A DNA stretch of 8,803 nucleotides. Origin: Actinomycetes bacterium. Its GTDB lineage: Bacteria; Actinomycetota; Actinomycetes; Actinomycetales; JAJYRW01. Under the pieces are notes generated by a model, which searched no databases, had not been told where the DNA came from, and saw nothing but the letters and a program-made list of their open reading frames with translations. Positions 1 to 6,551 of the stretch are shown piece after piece. The position numbers and the translations under genes are program-made. The first letter of the stretch is position 1. Each line of letters opens with the position of its first letter. The stretch lies in NCBI GenBank assembly GCA_021793895.1, contig JAJYRW010000052.1, positions 1 through 8,803 of the forward strand. The letters run 5' to 3'.

Positions 1-27
1 AGCGCGATGCGCGCTGCCGTTAGCTAA
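1..27 (+). CDS. Possible 3' end of a convergent plus-strand gene
   Basis: Reading from base 1 gives eight codons (SAMRAAVS) ending in TAA at 25-27. Nine bases later comes the strong inverted repeat at 36-73, which would suit a bidirectional terminator between two convergent genes. The evidence is only an open frame of eight codons plus this context; another frame stops at 21-23 and could equally be the real end. No function can be assigned. Confidence 0.2.
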   Translation, partial: SAMRAAVS

Positions 28-35
28 AAAGCATG

Positions 36-73
36 AAACGCACCGCTATGCATTAGCGCGTGGCGGTGCGTTT
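36..73 (-). terminator. Strong hairpin, probable operon terminator, possibly bidirectional
   Basis: Perfect 11-bp arms AAACGCACCGC (36-46) and GCGGTGCGTTT (63-73) enclose 16 bases. Read as plus-strand RNA, the stem extends inward with U-G, A-U, U-G, G-C and C-G pairs to a 6-base loop at 52-57. Read on the minus strand, the arm ends in TTT and is followed after five bases by TTTTT (26-30 on plus), a reasonable intrinsic-terminator tail for the leftward operon. It lies about 240 bases beyond the lsrF-like stop. The plus-strand tail is weaker (TTTACT). Confidence 0.7.
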
Positions 74-312
74 ACTATCAGTCGTCTTCGCGGCGCAAAA
101 TTTTCAGACTTCTTTCCTCCAGGTATCAAGCGTGCACTCCTAAAACTCATCGCAAATAATTATGTTGGATACTCGCATAGATTATTTTCGGTTTTGGCCA
201 GAAGAATCACATGGTCGTAGAACCAACAGGTTCGAAGCACGAGTAAAGGCTTGCGGCGACACGTAGTCACACGCGAAGCAGTCGTGAGTCTGCCGCCGCA
301 ATCCCTCCCGGT
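74..312. other. Gene-free region between operon end and terminator
   Basis: No ORF with a credible start and ribosome site was found on either strand. Bases 135-195 are AT-rich and contain a weak 7-bp inverted repeat (AAATAAT at 154-160, ATTATTT at 181-187). The only strong structure is the inverted repeat at 251-301. The rest appears to be untranslated 3' sequence of the leftward operon. Confidence 0.5.
251..301 (-). repeat. Inverted repeat just after the lsrF-like stop codon
   Basis: TTGCGGCG (251-258) and CGCCGCAA (294-301) are perfect 8-bp arms. Inside them CACG (270-273) can pair with CGTG (283-286), giving a long stem-loop about a dozen bases past the lsrF-like stop codon. On the minus strand it is followed by GCCTTTACTC rather than a U-run, so it is a poor intrinsic terminator. 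It could instead protect the 3' end of the message or act as a first, leaky stop before the stronger hairpin at 36-73. The pairing is directly visible; the role is inferred. Confidence 0.45.
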
Positions 313-1197
313 CTAGTCTTGCGCGCCGCCGGACAGGTCGCGGTACTTAGCTTCTGCTTCCTGCGGGCTGAGGCCACCGTGCACGATGCCCTTAACTGCG
401 GCCATCATGGCGGCCGGTACCTGGCGCTGGAAGATGTTGCGCCCCATGTCGACGCCTGCCGCGCCCTGGTCGATCGCCTTCCAGGCCATCGTCAATGCGT
501 CAGCAACTGGAAGCTTCTTGCCACCCGCCATGATCACCGGAACCGGGCACGCGGCCGTGACCTGTTCAAAGTCTTCTTCACAGAAGTAGGTCTTAACCAT
601 CTGTGCGCCGAGTTCGGCAATGATGCGCGTGGCCAATCCGAGGTAGCGAGCATCGCGTGTGAGCTCGCGGCCCACCGCGGTTACGCCCAGTACTGGCATG
701 CCGTACCGGTTTCCGGTGTCTACGAGCTGGGTCATGTTGTGCACCGATTGCGTCTCGTTTTCACCACCAATGAATACCTGCACTGCAACGGCGGCCGCGT
801 CAATGCGCACGGCATCTTCGATATCCATCGCGATGCGCTCATTGGACAGGTCCTTCAAAATCGAAGGACCGCCCGAGGCGCGCAGCACCAGGGCGTTGTT
901 GTTGGCGGCCGGGATCACTGACCGGAAGATTCCGCGGGTCGCCATGAGTGCGTCAGCATCCGGCGCAAGCGGAACAATGTTGAGGTCAACGCGCTCAAGC
1001 CCCGAGGTGGGCCCCTGGAAGTATCCGTGGTCAAAGGCAAGCATGACTGTGCGGCCATCGTCACCGAAAATGCGGGCAAGCCGGTGTTGCATCCCAAATT
1101 CGAGTTGACCTGCACCCTTGATATGGAATCCGGGAGCCTCCTGCGGGGTGTTCAAACCGAAGTCCTTGGCGTTGATTGTGCCTTCTACGTCTGCCAT
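313..1197 (-). CDS. LsrF-like class I (Schiff-base) aldolase/thiolase
   Basis: A 294-residue protein of the DeoC/FbaB/LsrF aldolase superfamily. From memory it matches E. coli LsrF (about 291 aa) closely along its length: VMLAFDHGYFQGP near residues 51-63, CPVPVIMAGGKKLP near 217-230 and GVDMGRNIFQ near 248-257. The expected Schiff-base lysine is K202 in the VKTYF strand, matching LsrF Lys203. LsrF transfers an acetyl unit from the phosphorylated AI-2 derivative to CoA, giving dihydroxyacetone phosphate and acetyl-CoA; relatives are retro-aldolases. The ATG at 1197 is chosen over one 13 codons upstream because AGGAGA sits seven bases before it. It is the last gene of the operon. No LsrK or LsrG homologue is in the window, so AI-2 processing is not established; a sugar-phosphate cleavage yielding DHAP is at least as likely. 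Family is confident, substrate is not. Confidence 0.85.
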   Translation of the reverse strand: MADVEGTINAKDFGLNTPQEAPGFHIKGAGQLEFGMQHRLARIFGDDGRTVMLAFDHGYFQGPTSGLERVDLNIVPLAPDADALMATRGIFRSVIPAANNNALVLRASGGPSILKDLSNERIAMDIEDAVRIDAAAVAVQVFIGGENETQSVHNMTQLVDTGNRYGMPVLGVTAVGRELTRDARYLGLATRIIAELGAQMVKTYFCEEDFEQVTAACPVPVIMAGGKKLPVADALTMAWKAIDQGAAGVDMGRNIFQRQVPAAMMAAVKGIVHGGLSPQEAEAKYRDLSGGAQD

Positions 1198-1202
1198 TTC
1201 AT

Positions 1203-1210
1203 TTTCTCCT
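1203..1210 (-). promoter_or_regulatory. Shine-Dalgarno fixing the lsrF-like start
   Basis: On the minus strand TTAGGAGA precedes AAATGAA and the ATG at 1197. The longer frame starting at 1236 has no comparable site, so the internal ATG is preferred. Confidence 0.7.
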
Positions 1211-1258
1211 AATTTGGCGTGAGGTGGGTTAAGCATGGGTTGAGGTGAATGACCATCA

Positions 1259-1274
1259 GGCGGCTTGGGCCGCC
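1259..1274 (-). repeat. Small GC-rich hairpin after the cupin stop
   Basis: GGCGGC (1259-1264) and GCCGCC (1269-1274) form a 6-bp stem with a four-base loop, four bases past the cupin stop codon. An overlapping alternative palindrome, TTGGGC-C-GCCCAA, spans 1265-1277. No T-run follows, so it looks like an intercistronic processing or stability element rather than a terminator. Confidence 0.4.
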
Positions 1275-1278
1275 CAAT

Positions 1279-1653
1279 TTAAGAGATCTGCGGTACCGGC
1301 TCACCCGGCTTCCACTGTGCGGCGATGGTGTCGCCCGGGCTGGCCGGTGTCTTGATGAATACGCACCGGAAATCACTGTCGGAGTTGTTCACCAGGTAGT
1401 GCATCTCACCGGGCTGACTTTGGTAGACATCACCAAAGCGCATGACATGGCGCTCCTGGCAGTTGATCCACAGTTCACACTCGCCTTCGAGCACGACAAA
1501 TGCCTCGTCGCAGTGCTCGTGGAAGTGGTTTTCCATGGCATCACCGGGGCGCAGGAGGAGTACTCCGAAGTCGGCGGATTCACCCTGGACCAGATAGGCC
1601 GGGCCCCATTCACCGAATCGGTAGTCGGCCTGGAGGGCGTTGGCGTTTTTCAC
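1279..1653 (-). CDS. Small single-domain cupin protein
   Basis: A 124-residue single cupin barrel, probably a cytosolic metal enzyme. Motif 1 is seen near residues 36-58 (PG, then NHFHEHCDE and VVLEGE), giving the histidine cluster and glutamate typical of metal binding. Motif 2 is near 73-84 (FGDVYQSQPGEMH), supplying the last histidine. Translation starts at GTG (1651-1653), placed about five bases after AAGGAG. The gene lies between the aldolase/dehydrogenase fusion and the lsrF-like gene, 62 and 81 bases away, so it is probably co-transcribed. Small cupins in sugar operons include isomerases, epimerases, mutarotases and sugar-binding regulators; nothing here separates these. A role as isomerase or epimerase on a pathway intermediate is a guess from context only. 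Confidence 0.85.
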   Translation of the reverse strand: MKNANALQADYRFGEWGPAYLVQGESADFGVLLLRPGDAMENHFHEHCDEAFVVLEGECELWINCQERHVMRFGDVYQSQPGEMHYLVNNSDSDFRCVFIKTPASPGDTIAAQWKPGEPVPQIS

Positions 1654-1715
1654 GTTTGCTCCTTAAGTAGGGGTCAAGAAAGGCTGGCGCGAGTGGCGTG
1701 GGCGGTGGGAACTCG
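1654..1715 (-). other. Aldolase-cupin intercistronic gap
   Basis: This 62-base gap contains the cupin ribosome site AAGGAG (1661-1666 on plus). A short direct repeat, ACTCGCT at 1711-1717 and again at 1723-1729, spans the aldolase stop codon. No terminator or convincing promoter was seen, which agrees with read-through. Confidence 0.4.
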
Positions 1716-3674
1716 CTAAATAACTCGCTCGTTTCCACCATCAATAGGGACCTGCGCTCCGGTCGTTGCATCGAAGAGTGAGGAGGACATTGCAACTGCC
1801 AATTGCCCCACACCGACCGAGGTAACTTCTGTGCTGAGCAGATTGCGACGCTTGTACTCGTCAATTGACATGCCGTAATGATCAGCACGCTTGGCTAGCA
1901 GTTCATCGGTCCACAGCGCGGTGTCGAATACCGCATCCGGGTGGAGCATGTTGACCCGAATGCCGTGCGGCGCCCACTCGAGCGCGGCAACGCGTGACAG
2001 TTGCGTGATTGCGGCCTTAGAAGAGGAATAAGCGGCAGCTCCGGGGCCAGGTGCGGCCACGTTCTTGGAGGCAATCACTACAACACGGCCGCCGCCTGGT
2101 GCTTCTTTTAGCAGCGGGAACGCGAGGCTGTAGAGCTCCGCGACTGCGTCGACATTGATACTCATAGTGCGGCGCCATACCGCCATGTCTAGCTCTTCGA
2201 GGTGCTGAGCCGTGGGGAAAATCCCTGCGCACACCACCAGAATGTCGAGTCCGCCGAACGCTTCAACGCCGGCGGCAATGGCCGCCCGCTGGGCCTGCGG
2301 ATCCGTCACGTCTACCTGGAGGCCCAGAAAGTCTTCGGAGTCGAACGTTTCGCCTACATCAGCGGAAATATCCCATCCAACGACGCTCGCGCCCGCGGCC
2401 ATAAGTTCCTGCGCGCACGCGCGACCAATTCCCGAGGCGGCACCCGTGACGACCGCTACTTTTCCGACGAGCGGAAGGTGGGTATCGGCGCGCTTGAGCT
2501 TTTCCTGCTGCGGCGCCCAATACTCGAGGTCAAATACGTGGCCGGGCCCGGCGGGAACGTAGCCCCCGAGCGCTTCCGCGTTGGCAATTGTGTCCATGGT
2601 GTGAGCGAATATTTCGCTCACCGCACGGGCTTCTTTGGCAGTGCGCCCCACGCTTAACAGCCCCAGGTGGGGATCCAGCACTACCCGCGGTGCCGGGTCC
2701 CGGCGAACCAATTCCACGTCTCGCCGGTCAGCGTGTTCAGCGAAATACTGCTCATACTCGCGGCCAAATTCCGCCACATTGCGGCCGATCATGGGGAACG
2801 GGCCGGTCCAAATCACGTGATCTGGCGTCGCTGGGCCCCTCCGGGCAGCGGCGACGTATTCCGGATTTGCGCTAAATTCTGCAACGCTCGCGCCCGCTTC
2901 GCGTCGCATGATCATCGGATGACCGGCGGCATGGCTGATTTCATGCCGCAGTTGCGCCAAGACCACGGGGTCGGCTGGAGGCAACCTCGCCTCGGCATTC
3001 AATTTCGGGCGCCGACCGGCTATGAACTCATTTGCCCGTGCCACAAGTTCAAGATGCTTTTCGCACGCTTGCTCAGGCGTGTCGGCCATGGTGAATAGAC
3101 CGTGTTCGAGAACCACGATTGCCGTAGGCTTTTCCTGTCGCTTGAGGGCTGCACTCCAGGCAGCATGCACTGCCGCCCCTAGGTCCGGACCGGGCATTGC
3201 GTAATCAACTATGAGTACTTCTTCCCCCAGTGCCTGCACAATGTTTTCCGCTCCGCGTTCAGTGTTAGTGAGCGCGAGAATTGCGTCCGCGTGGGAGTGC
3301 AACACCGCTTTGTGCGGCAATAATGCGTGCACCAGGCTTTCAACGGAGGGGTCAGGCGCCGCAGATGTCAGCATTGTGCAACGCAACTCGTCGGCAAAGT
3401 CCAAGTCGCCCACCCGTGTTGGTGGCAGCAACTCACGTACGCGCCGCAGATCCAGGGGCGCGAAACCTGCCGTGGTGATTCCCGCCATGTCGTGGCCGCT
3501 GCCCTTCACGAACAGTGCGGGTATTTTTTTGCCAGTCACCGTTACCCAGTCGACCTTGACTGAAGAATTTCCGCCACCATAAAGGACGAGTTCGGGATCA
3601 GATCCTAATTTGTCAGTGACAGCAACGAGGCGGTCGCGAAGCGTTGCGCTTGTTGCATCAATGTGACCTGCCAT
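1716..3674 (-). CDS. Class II aldolase / short-chain dehydrogenase fusion
   Basis: A 652-655 residue bifunctional enzyme of the type annotated as rhamnulose-1-phosphate aldolase/lactaldehyde dehydrogenase (RhaEW, YuxG-like). Numbering from the upstream GTG: the class II aldolase domain covers about 10-225, with zinc ligands H129 and H131 (LHSHAD) and H194 (VLEHGLF). A linker domain follows to about 400. A Rossmann SDR domain covers 405-655, with TGAASGIG at 413-420, VCAG at 484-487, S539, and catalytic YSSSK at 552-556. D438 at the end of the second strand suggests NAD rather than NADP. All catalytic residues appear present. Family logic: cleavage of a ketose 1-phosphate to DHAP plus an aldehyde, then oxidation of the aldehyde; alternatively the SDR oxidises a polyol. 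No rhamnose isomerase or rhamnulokinase is nearby, so rhamnose is only one option. The start is uncertain: GTG at 3683 or ATG at 3674. The ATG is slightly preferred because GGTG lies six bases before it; neither has a strong ribosome site. Confidence 0.88.
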   Translation of the reverse strand: MAGHIDATSATLRDRLVAVTDKLGSDPELVLYGGGNSSVKVDWVTVTGKKIPALFVKGSGHDMAGITTAGFAPLDLRRVRELLPPTRVGDLDFADELRCTMLTSAAPDPSVESLVHALLPHKAVLHSHADAILALTNTERGAENIVQALGEEVLIVDYAMPGPDLGAAVHAAWSAALKRQEKPTAIVVLEHGLFTMADTPEQACEKHLELVARANEFIAGRRPKLNAEARLPPADPVVLAQLRHEISHAAGHPMIMRREAGASVAEFSANPEYVAAARRGPATPDHVIWTGPFPMIGRNVAEFGREYEQYFAEHADRRDVELVRRDPAPRVVLDPHLGLLSVGRTAKEARAVSEIFAHTMDTIANAEALGGYVPAGPGHVFDLEYWAPQQEKLKRADTHLPLVGKVAVVTGAASGIGRACAQELMAAGASVVGWDISADVGETFDSEDFLGLQVDVTDPQAQRAAIAAGVEAFGGLDILVVCAGIFPTAQHLEELDMAVWRRTMSINVDAVAELYSLAFPLLKEAPGGGRVVVIASKNVAAPGPGAAAYSSSKAAITQLSRVAALEWAPHGIRVNMLHPDAVFDTALWTDELLAKRADHYGMSIDEYKRRNLLSTEVTSVGVGQLAVAMSSSLFDATTGAQVPIDGGNERVI

Positions 3675-3697
3675 AGTGTTCACCAGTTTCGATATCG

Positions 3698-3710
3698 GTT
3701 GTCCGACAAC
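3698..3710. promoter_or_regulatory. Palindrome GTTGTC-C-GACAAC, candidate GntR-type operator
   Basis: A perfect 6-bp inverted repeat around a single base lies in the roughly 100-base gap between the rpiB-like gene and the aldolase fusion, 15-27 bases before the upstream GTG. Its shape resembles the TNGTCNGACNA operators of FadR-subgroup GntR regulators. No second copy was found by eye elsewhere in the window. It could mark an internal promoter of the aldolase-cupin-lsrF block, but no good -35/-10 pair was recognised. The palindrome is seen; the regulator is inferred. Confidence 0.4.
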
Positions 3711-3779
3711 TGATTTAAGAGGTGCAGCGTTGCAGCTCTTTGTTGCCAGTATTTACGGAATGCTAAGCTTCGACCGCCG

Positions 3780-4235
3780 CTATTCGTCCATATCTTTGAT
3801 AATTTGAACCTTCGCGGCAGACGCCGATGTCTCGTCGAATTCGTATTCCAGCCATTCGTGGGCCAGGCGGCGAGCCAACTCGAGTCCGATAACACGTTGG
3901 CCCATCGTAAGGACCTGTGCGTTATTGGAGAGTACAGATCGTTCCACAGAAAAACTGTCATGCGCCGTGACAGCCCGAACACCGGGTATCTTATTCGCCG
4001 TAATCGCCATACCCATACCAGTGCCACAAATAAGAAGGCCCCGGTCGACCTTGCCCGCTGCAATTAATTCGGCACCGGATTTCGCAACGTTCGGATAAGC
4101 CTCAACTTCGCTTGGACGCACACCCACGTCGATTACTTCTGCTACGCGTTCATCCTTCTCGAGGTCTGCTTTTAAAGCTTCCTTATATTCCACACCGGCT
4201 TCATCGGCGCCGATAACAATTCTGAGTTTCTGCAT
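3780..4235 (-). CDS. RpiB/LacAB-family sugar-phosphate isomerase
   Basis: A 151-residue cytosolic isomerase of the RpiB/LacA/LacB family, normal length for it. Visible signatures are GADEAG near residues 9-14, the catalytic-cysteine loop LICGTGMGM near 68-76, ANKIPGVRA near 80-88, and [22 protein letters not shown] near 90-111. The family interconverts aldose and ketose phosphates: ribose/ribulose 5-phosphate, galactose/tagatose 6-phosphate, allose 6-phosphate, or in tetritol pathways D-erythrulose/D-erythrose 4-phosphate. The NNAQVLTMG stretch and the immediately upstream DhaKL kinase recall the erythrulose-phosphate isomerases (DerI, EryI-like) of actinobacteria and Brucella, so a tetrose or other ketose phosphate is the favoured substrate. 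The ATG at 4235 lies 13 bases past the kinase stop, and its AGGAGA overlaps that stop (TAGGAG), indicating translational coupling. Confidence 0.9.
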   Translation of the reverse strand: MQKLRIVIGADEAGVEYKEALKADLEKDERVAEVIDVGVRPSEVEAYPNVAKSGAELIAAGKVDRGLLICGTGMGMAITANKIPGVRAVTAHDSFSVERSVLSNNAQVLTMGQRVIGLELARRLAHEWLEYEFDETSASAAKVQIIKDMDE

Positions 4236-4248
4236 ATCTACTGCTCTC

Positions 4249-5952
4249 CTATTCGATATTGCTTACGGAAGAGACAACGAGCGCAAATGAAGCTGCACCG
4301 GGGTCTTGAGTTCCTAAACTTCGTTGCGCGTTAGTCCGGGCGCGGCCGATTTTGGGTTCCAGGTCCGCCGTTGCTTCGGCGGCCTCTTGTGCGCGCTGTA
4401 CTGCCAAATTCCAAGCGGAAGCGACGCCGTCCGAAATCTCTCGCTCAAGCACTTCCACAAATGGAAGTGCTGCATCGAGAAGTGTTTTATCGCCTAATTC
4501 CGCTTTGCCCAGACGTGACATCGTGTCTACAAAGGCACGCGCAGCGGTGGCAATAGCGCCGTCATCAACTACTTGATCGCCCAGGTGCGCGCCTGCAGCA
4601 CGCAATCCCGAACCCCATAAAACTCCGGAGGTGCCACCAGCATGAGCAGCCCATGCATCACCCCCCAAGATCAGTGTTGTTCCCAGACCCGCGCCCGCGC
4701 AGATCGCCGCGTGCGCGGCTTCTTCAGCTGCTTGAATACCGCGCACCATTCCGCGCCCATGATCGCCATCACCAGCAACGGCATCGAGTTGACCGAGACG
4801 GTTCTCTTCGGCTTCTACAACGCGCGCGGCCGCACTGAGTTGCTCGCCGAAGAATCGTGCGGCTGCATGAGAGGCGCTCGAACACGGCGGGATTTCTACT
4901 TCCGGCGCGACTTCATCGTCGACCTCATTGCGAGCGGCTTCGCTGACATTGGAACACGTGATGGAACCACGCCGGAACGCTGGCGTATCTGCCACCGCGC
5001 GCCAAAGAGGCTCGAGGTCGTCATCGAGCCAGGTAACAGTTAATGAGACACCAGCCATGTCAAGGCTCGTTATAAGTTCCCCGACTTCGGGCTCGATCAG
5101 TTCAATTCCTGCTGTATCAAATCGGGGCGCAATTTCGCGCCACAGTAAAAACAGTTCCTCGTACTTCGTGGCCCCCAAGCCGGTCAGAATTACTGCCGCG
5201 CGCTGTGAATTTTGCGGGTTCTCTGCCAGCAGAGGATCGACAAGGCGGCGGGCGATATCCTGTGCATTTCCCAACGGAATTGTCTCAATTCCGGGCTCAC
5301 CGTGCAAGCCTAGCCCGATGCCCATCATCCCCGGTTCTACCGTGAATAATGGCTCATTAGCTCCCGGCATTGTGCAGCCTGCAAGGCCGACACCAATCGT
5401 GCGTGTTTGCGCATTTGCCAGCTGGCCCAGACGCATTACCTCGTCAATGTTGGCCCCGGTTTCTGCTGCTGCACCAAGCATTTTGAACACGGTGAAGTCG
5501 CCCGCGATTCCGCGTCGCTTGTCAATTTCGGTTGGGGGTGCGGCCAAGATGTCGTCCGTGACGATGATGTGGCGCGCATCAATACCCTCGTGGCCGAGTT
5601 GTTCAGCTGCCATTCCGAAGTTCATGACGTCGCCCGCGTGATTGCCGTACGCGAAGATGACACCCCCTCCCCGATCGGCTGCTCGAGCAACCGAATAGGC
5701 GTATTGGGATGAGGGAGCACTAAATACATTCCCGACCACGGCACCGTCCGCGAAACCCGGGCCCACCCATCCCATGAATGCCGGGTAGTGGCCGGAACCT
5801 CCACCGACTAGGACGACAACCTTTCCGTCGGCACCGGGCGTACGACGCACCACACCGCCCGTAACCTGCCGCACATAACGACGGTGCAGCAAAGAAAATC
5901 CGTCGAGGGCGTCCTCGGTAAATTCAGCCGGGTCATTCCAAATCTTCGTCAT
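4249..5952 (-). CDS. Fused DhaK-DhaL dihydroxyacetone-kinase-family kinase
   Basis: A 567-residue ATP-dependent kinase in which DhaK (about 1-330) and DhaL (about 360-567) are fused, as in Citrobacter-type enzymes. In DhaK, H217 (GLHGEP) is the histidine that covalently holds the ketone substrate, and H55 (GGGSGH) and D108 (NHAGD) match the other catalytic residues. In DhaL, GDGDHG (394-399) supplies Mg-ATP aspartates, followed by GGTSG (439-443) and GDKT (487-490). The fusion and missing PTS partners mean ATP rather than phosphoenolpyruvate is the donor. The substrate loop reads GHYP instead of the usual GHEP of true DHA kinases, a variant I recall from erythrulose-kinase-like members, so a tetrulose or longer ketose is likely. 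The ATG at 5952 follows GGGAG by five bases. It sits 21 bases after the SIS gene and is coupled to the rpiB-like gene. Family is certain, substrate inferred. Confidence 0.92.
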   Translation of the reverse strand: MTKIWNDPAEFTEDALDGFSLLHRRYVRQVTGGVVRRTPGADGKVVVLVGGGSGHYPAFMGWVGPGFADGAVVGNVFSAPSSQYAYSVARAADRGGGVIFAYGNHAGDVMNFGMAAEQLGHEGIDARHIIVTDDILAAPPTEIDKRRGIAGDFTVFKMLGAAAETGANIDEVMRLGQLANAQTRTIGVGLAGCTMPGANEPLFTVEPGMMGIGLGLHGEPGIETIPLGNAQDIARRLVDPLLAENPQNSQRAAVILTGLGATKYEELFLLWREIAPRFDTAGIELIEPEVGELITSLDMAGVSLTVTWLDDDLEPLWRAVADTPAFRRGSITCSNVSEAARNEVDDEVAPEVEIPPCSSASHAAARFFGEQLSAAARVVEAEENRLGQLDAVAGDGDHGRGMVRGIQAAEEAAHAAICAGAGLGTTLILGGDAWAAHAGGTSGVLWGSGLRAAGAHLGDQVVDDGAIATAARAFVDTMSRLGKAELGDKTLLDAALPFVEVLEREISDGVASAWNLAVQRAQEAAEATADLEPKIGRARTNAQRSLGTQDPGAASFALVVSSVSNIE

Positions 5953-5973
5953 TTCAGCTCCCTTGCTAAGCGA

Positions 5974-6543
5974 CTACTCAAAATTGCGATGCCGTGCGGC
6001 GAGATCCGCGAAACTCAGTTCCTTGGCCTGCGCGAGCAACAACACCACCAGATCGAGCGTGATTAGCGTGCTTTGCTCGAACAGGCTGCCCATTGGCTGG
6101 ATAGAGGGCACCAAATCACCCTTCCCGCGATACACGCTCGCGGGAATTGTGAGGACGTAGTCCGCAGCGCGCGGCGTCGGCGCATCAGGCACACCCGTCA
6201 CAACAACCGTCGTAGCTCCAATGGCTCCTACCTGTTCAAAGACATAGTCGAGGTGACCAATCGAGCCCGAGCCATTGACCAAAACAAAGACGTCTTCTTC
6301 CGTAACTGCGGGCGTGGTGTCATCCCAACCCCAGTGCGTCGTCAAACCGCTGTGGCCCAGTCGCATTGCGAAGCCACGAGCCGCCAGTCCCTCCCGTCCT
6401 ACCCCAAGAACAAAAGCGCGAGGTGCCACCATTAAGGCAGTGACGACGTCCCAAATTTGTTTGTCATCAATGCGATCTAATACAGATCGGATCTCTTGCG
6501 AGACTGTATCTGCCAAGACTTGAAAACTTTTGGTGTCCGCCAT
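5974..6543 (-). CDS. SIS-domain isomerase, 6-phospho-3-hexuloisomerase-like
   Basis: A 189-residue single SIS-domain protein of the HxlB (6-phospho-3-hexuloisomerase) type, normal length. Recognisable parts are VLGVGREGLAARGFAMRLGH (45-64), VNGSGSIGH (89-97), VVVTGVPDAPTPRAADYVL (113-131) and SIQPMGSLFEQ (147-157). Family catalytic positions appear as H64 and E156. Two phosphate-contact loops are altered: HxlB proteins normally read GRSG and SGSG-x-T, whereas here the serine is E51 and the threonine position is isoleucine. This hints at an unphosphorylated or different sugar. HxlB normally works with hexulose-6-phosphate synthase in formaldehyde fixation, but no synthase is present, so that role is unlikely. 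The ATG at 6543 follows a strong AGGAGG site that overlaps the permease stop (TTTAGGAGG), so translation is coupled. It probably isomerises a pathway sugar before or after the adjacent kinase. Confidence 0.85.
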   Translation of the reverse strand: MADTKSFQVLADTVSQEIRSVLDRIDDKQIWDVVTALMVAPRAFVLGVGREGLAARGFAMRLGHSGLTTHWGWDDTTPAVTEEDVFVLVNGSGSIGHLDYVFEQVGAIGATTVVVTGVPDAPTPRAADYVLTIPASVYRGKGDLVPSIQPMGSLFEQSTLITLDLVVLLLAQAKELSFADLAARHRNFE

Positions 6544-6551
6544 AACTCCTC

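Noticed and set aside
40..146. Minus-strand 34-codon frame starting MSFRSARL and ending inside the hairpin
   Set aside because: It has no ribosome site at the ATG and overlaps the terminator stem, so it is unlikely to be translated.
221..240. GGTTCGAAG resembling a tRNA T-loop
   Set aside because: The flanking bases do not form the 5-bp T stem, and no anticodon or acceptor stem was found around it.
319..921. Plus-strand open frame of 200 codons opposite the lsrF-like gene
   Set aside because: It lies antisense to a well-supported enzyme gene, has no recognisable domain or ribosome site, and is a product of GC-rich codon structure.
4928..5641. Plus-strand open frame of 237 codons opposite the kinase gene
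   Set aside because: It is fully antisense to DhaKL, with low-complexity Ser/Arg/Ala composition and no recognisable motif.
5974..6543. Formaldehyde fixation (ribulose monophosphate pathway) from the HxlB-like gene
   Set aside because: No hexulose-6-phosphate synthase is present, and the phosphate-binding loops of the SIS protein are altered.
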